Positions 61,710 through 64,000 of a stretch of 64,000 nt of DNA are shown piece after piece. Positions within the stretch are counted from its first letter, which is position 1. Every line of letters begins with the position of its first letter. The position numbers were made by a program, and so were the translations under genes. The stretch spans positions 806,001-870,000 of the forward strand of contig NZ_CP130945.1 of the NCBI RefSeq assembly GCF_050389805.1, written 5' to 3'. The notes below the pieces were generated by a model, which saw nothing but the letters and a program-made list of their open reading frames with translations, was not told where the DNA came from and did no database searches. Source of the stretch: Bacillus_BD sp050389805 (lineage in GTDB: Bacteria; Bacillota; Bacilli; Bacillales; Cytobacillaceae).

Positions 61710-61741
61710 ACTTCCAGTTTCTGGAAGGTGCCTGTCACCCT
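61710..61741. repeat. GACAGGCACCTTCC palindrome, truncated copy 4
   Basis: Only the loop-proximal 5' arm and the whole 3' arm remain: CTTCCAGTTTCTGGAAGG then TGCCTGTCACCC. The outer 5' arm is missing. Confidence 0.85.
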
Positions 61742-61812
61742 GCTTCTGTTTTTCTATAAAAAGTAAATTCGATGTGCTATAGTAGAAGAGGTTTTTTCTG
61801 AAAGGGGATAGT

Positions 61813-63015
61813 GTGTTGTCGCAAAGTTCAATGGTGAAAGCAAAACCATTATATACATATTTATTTATTGCAGGGATTATCTTTGTAGCCTTTAATTTAA
61901 GACCCGCGATTACATCAATCGGCCCAGTAGTTAGCCTAATTCAAGAAGATCTAGGTTTAGCGTATTGGAGTGTTAGTTTATTAACGAGTTTGCCATTAAT
62001 TGCATTTGCTGTGATCTCACCTATTGCACCGAAATTAGCTCATCGGTTAACAAATGAAAAAACGTTATTATTCGGGTTGGTCTTGATTCTTACAGGTATC
62101 GGGATCCGTACAATTGCCATTACCTTTTTACTTTTCTTCGGTACCTTTTTAATTGGCAGTGGAATTGCCATTTGTAATGTTATATTACCTGTTGTCATTA
62201 AAGATAAGTATCCATTAAAATTTGGTCTTATGACGAGCGTATACTCCACAGCTATGTCAATTATGGCTTCGATCGCTTCAGGAATAAGTGTCCCATTAAC
62301 AAGTGGACTGAATCTTGGTTGGCAAATCGCACTATTTGTTTGGGGGATTCCAGTCGTTTTTGCGATCATCCTTTGGATATATTTAACGAAAAAGTCGAAA
62401 AGCCAGGCAATTGAAAGAAAAGCTGTAACAAAAAGTGAAAAATTGATTTGGCGTTCACCGCTTGCTTGGCAAATTGCCTTCTTCATGGGTTGTCAATCTT
62501 TAATGTTTTACGTCACGATTACATGGCTACCAGAAATTCTACAAAGTTTGGGCGCAAATATAACAACTGCTGGATGGCTGCTTTCTTTTACTCAGTTAAT
62601 TGGGTTACCCGCTGGATTTATTGCTCCAGTCCTTGCAGGTCGCTTGCGTAATCAAAAAGGACTTGCTGCAGTTCTGGGTTTATCGACGGTTTCTGGTTTT
62701 AGTGCATTGTTGTTATTTGGAACAAATGATGTTGCAATGATCATTAGTATTATTTTTATTGGGATCGGTCTCGGTGGAACCTTCCCTCTGGCCTTGGCTC
62801 TCGTGGGTCTTCGCAGTCAGACTGCTACACAGGCAGCTGATTTATCAGGAATGGCCCAGTCTGTTGGATATGTTTTGGCAGCAATCGGTCCAATTGCAAT
62901 TGGCTTGATTTATGACTTTACACATACATGGACAGTACCGATTATTACAATGATGATTGTCGGTATGATTAATATCGTTTTTGGATTTTGGGCAGGACGG
63001 GATCAATATGTTTAA
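61813..63015 (+). CDS. CynX/NimT-family MFS transporter
   Basis: 400 residues, 12 hydrophobic helices. FVAFNLRPAITSIGPVVSLI at the first helix is the hallmark of the CynX/NimT (cyanate/nitroimidazole) subfamily. Substrate unknown. Start codon uncertain among GTG 61813, TTG 61816 and ATG 61831; AAAGGGG lies close upstream. Single gene. Confidence 0.85.
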   Translation: MLSQSSMVKAKPLYTYLFIAGIIFVAFNLRPAITSIGPVVSLIQEDLGLAYWSVSLLTSLPLIAFAVISPIAPKLAHRLTNEKTLLFGLVLILTGIGIRTIAITFLLFFGTFLIGSGIAICNVILPVVIKDKYPLKFGLMTSVYSTAMSIMASIASGISVPLTSGLNLGWQIALFVWGIPVVFAIILWIYLTKKSKSQAIERKAVTKSEKLIWRSPLAWQIAFFMGCQSLMFYVTITWLPEILQSLGANITTAGWLLSFTQLIGLPAGFIAPVLAGRLRNQKGLAAVLGLSTVSGFSALLLFGTNDVAMIISIIFIGIGLGGTFPLALALVGLRSQTATQAADLSGMAQSVGYVLAAIGPIAIGLIYDFTHTWTVPIITMMIVGMINIVFGFWAGRDQYV

Positions 63016-63062
63016 ATCAACGGTGAGCAGAAGCTTGCCGTTTTTTTATGCAAAATGACTAT

Positions 63063-63088
63063 TAAAATATTGATATTTCTGTCGATAC
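63063..63088 (+). promoter_or_regulatory. Sigma-D-type promoter of flaG-fliD
   Basis: TAAA (63063-63066), 14 bp, then GTCGATAC (63081-63088), close to TAAA-N15-GCCGATAT. It lies about 40 bp before flaG. Confidence 0.7.
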
Positions 63089-63128
63089 AAAGAGTAGGCA
63101 GACATTTGCATAAAGGACGTGTTTGATA

Positions 63129-63491
63129 ATGATAGAGCGAGTTCATAATCAAAATTTTAACCATCTTGCAAAAGTAACAGCAGTAGAAAAAGTCACTCCG
63201 GCGAGAGAGTCTGAGGAAGCCCTAACAAAGCCTGATCAACAACAGTCTAGAAATTCCTATGAGGTAGATAAGGAAAAGATGGAGGAAGTTGTTAAGGGGA
63301 TGAATGACTTTTTAAACCCTGTCAACACTTCGATTAAGTTTGTTCTTCATGATAAATTAAATGATTACTATGTCACTGTAGTTGACGACAAAACACAAGA
63401 GGTTATTAAGGAAATTCCATCTAAGAAGCTATTAGATACGTATGCAAATATGATGGAGTTTGTGGGATTGTTGGTCGATAAGAAGATTTAA
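63129..63491 (+). CDS. flaG: FlaG-family flagellar protein
   Basis: 120 residues; disordered polar N-terminus and a conserved C-terminal domain, FVLHDKLNDYYVTVVDDKTQ then VIKEIPSKKLLD, typical of FlaG. Affects filament length or assembly. ATG at 63129 is 10 nt after AAAGGAC; a TTG at 63123 is too close. Followed 15 bp later by fliD. Confidence 0.9.
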   Translation: MIERVHNQNFNHLAKVTAVEKVTPARESEEALTKPDQQQSRNSYEVDKEKMEEVVKGMNDFLNPVNTSIKFVLHDKLNDYYVTVVDDKTQEVIKEIPSKKLLDTYANMMEFVGLLVDKKI

Positions 63492-63506
63492 GGTAGGTGA
63501 ACCGAA

Positions 63507-64000
63507 GTGGCAAATCTAAGAATTAGCGGTCTGGCGAGTGGAATGGATATTGACTCCATCGTTTCAGATATGATGAAAATAAAAAGAATGCCGCTTGATA
63601 AACTCAAGCAAGAAAAGCAAGTCATGGAATGGCAACGTGATGATTATCGTGAGATGAACACGCTTCTACTTGATTTCCGAAGCGAACTCACACAAATGAA
63701 ATTAACAACAAGATATCGAACACGTACAACAACCACGACGGACGATTCAAGGGTAACGGCGACTGCTTCGAGTGCGGCGGCGCTATCGTCGTTTTCGATT
63801 TCTAGTGTTACACAGTTGGCATCAGCTGAGACATTAGTAAACAGTGGTAGTATTTATAATGATTCTTCCTTTGATCCAAATAAGAGCATGTTTGATCAAC
63901 AAGCTAAGTTAGATTCGACAGGATTTGCATGGCAGACAACAGGAGCAGTAATGAGTAAGTCTATCTCTGTAAAAAATGGAGGAAATACTGTTGAAACAGA
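63507..64000 (+). CDS. fliD: Flagellar hook-associated protein 2 (filament cap), 3' end missing
   Basis: The first 164 codons are present; the frame is open to the window edge. (M)ANLRISGLASGMDIDSIV is the FliD start, followed by MMKIKRMPLDKLKQEKQVME and WQRDDYREMN coiled-coil region. FliD caps the flagellar filament and directs flagellin folding. GTG start with AGGTAGGTGA at 7 nt. Confidence 0.93.
   Translation, partial: MANLRISGLASGMDIDSIVSDMMKIKRMPLDKLKQEKQVMEWQRDDYREMNTLLLDFRSELTQMKLTTRYRTRTTTTTDDSRVTATASSAAALSSFSISSVTQLASAETLVNSGSIYNDSSFDPNKSMFDQQAKLDSTGFAWQTTGAVMSKSISVKNGGNTVET

Noticed and set aside
62040..62486. 148-codon minus-strand frame inside the CynX-type transporter gene
   Set aside because: Antisense of the membrane protein; lacks start signals.

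Overview
The window reads as a chromosomal segment of a low-GC, endospore-forming, motile member of the Bacillaceae (Bacillus/Neobacillus-like). Evidence for this is a complete spore-germinant receptor operon, a Spo0E-type phosphatase, a PdaA-type spore-cortex deacetylase, SinI/SinR, MotA/MotB, FlaG/FliD, a Lia envelope-stress operon, AGGAGG-type ribosome binding sites and an S-box riboswitch. No rRNA, tRNA, CRISPR array, prophage or intact insertion sequence was seen. The genus is inferred from protein similarity and gene order recalled from Bacillus subtilis, not from a search.

Layout. 1-4.6 kb: amino-acid metabolism (3' part of D-amino-acid aminotransferase, M19 dipeptidase, aspartokinase, S-box riboswitch, homoserine dehydrogenase). 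4.7-9.3 kb: cytoplasmic chemoreceptor with a zinc-binding CZB domain and a textbook cre site, an MFS exporter, an alanine/sodium symporter. 9.3-13.9 kb: Tat-exported PhoX phosphatase with its own TatA, a DEAD-type helicase, a small basic protein, and a decayed FAD oxidoreductase. 13.9-18.2 kb: germinant-receptor operon (small D-like protein, B, A, C). 18.4-22.1 kb: liaI-liaH-liaF-liaS-liaR, interrupted by repeats. 22.3-26.8 kb: short-chain dehydrogenase plus lipocalin-like protein, GntP-family permease and LysR regulator, with an Fnr-box-flanked zinc-finger miniprotein in between. 27.0-32.5 kb: NADH-nitrite reductase and siroheme synthesis. 32.9-35.7 kb: flippase, acyl-CoA thioesterase, MscL, acylphosphatase. 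35.8-38.2 kb: topoisomerase III and a small unrecognised gene. 38.5-41.4 kb: motAB and sinI/sinR. 41.6-55.1 kb: a block that, with the preceding acylphosphatase, recalls the B. subtilis yfl-yfk-yfj neighbourhood (MetAP, YfkK, YfkJ, YfkI, YfkH, YfkD, YfkAB, YfjT-like, PdaA, YfjP, YfjO), with a ZosA-like P-type ATPase and a class I fumarase placed among these genes. 55.2-61.4 kb: small unknown genes, an Asp-box protein with a membrane partner, Spo0E-like protein, glutaminase, an orphan methyltransferase, and a lipoprotein with two FMN-binding domains. 61.8-64 kb: CynX-type MFS transporter, flaG and the start of fliD (cut by the window edge).

Themes. (1) Three exact TGTGA-N6-TCACA sites mark a possible Fnr regulon: nasDE nitrite reductase, a zinc-finger miniprotein and a PplA-like flavin lipoprotein, together suggesting anaerobic electron disposal. 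(2) Intergenic DNA carries several repeat families: tandem 49-52 bp hairpin units at three loci, near-identical long palindromes at four loci, GGGACA/GGAACC elements inside the lia and nas operons, and CCAGCGCCTAG elements at three loci. (3) Motility and biofilm control are clustered, with sigma-D-type promoters before motA and flaG and SinR-type operators over a zinc-ribbon gene beside sinI/sinR.
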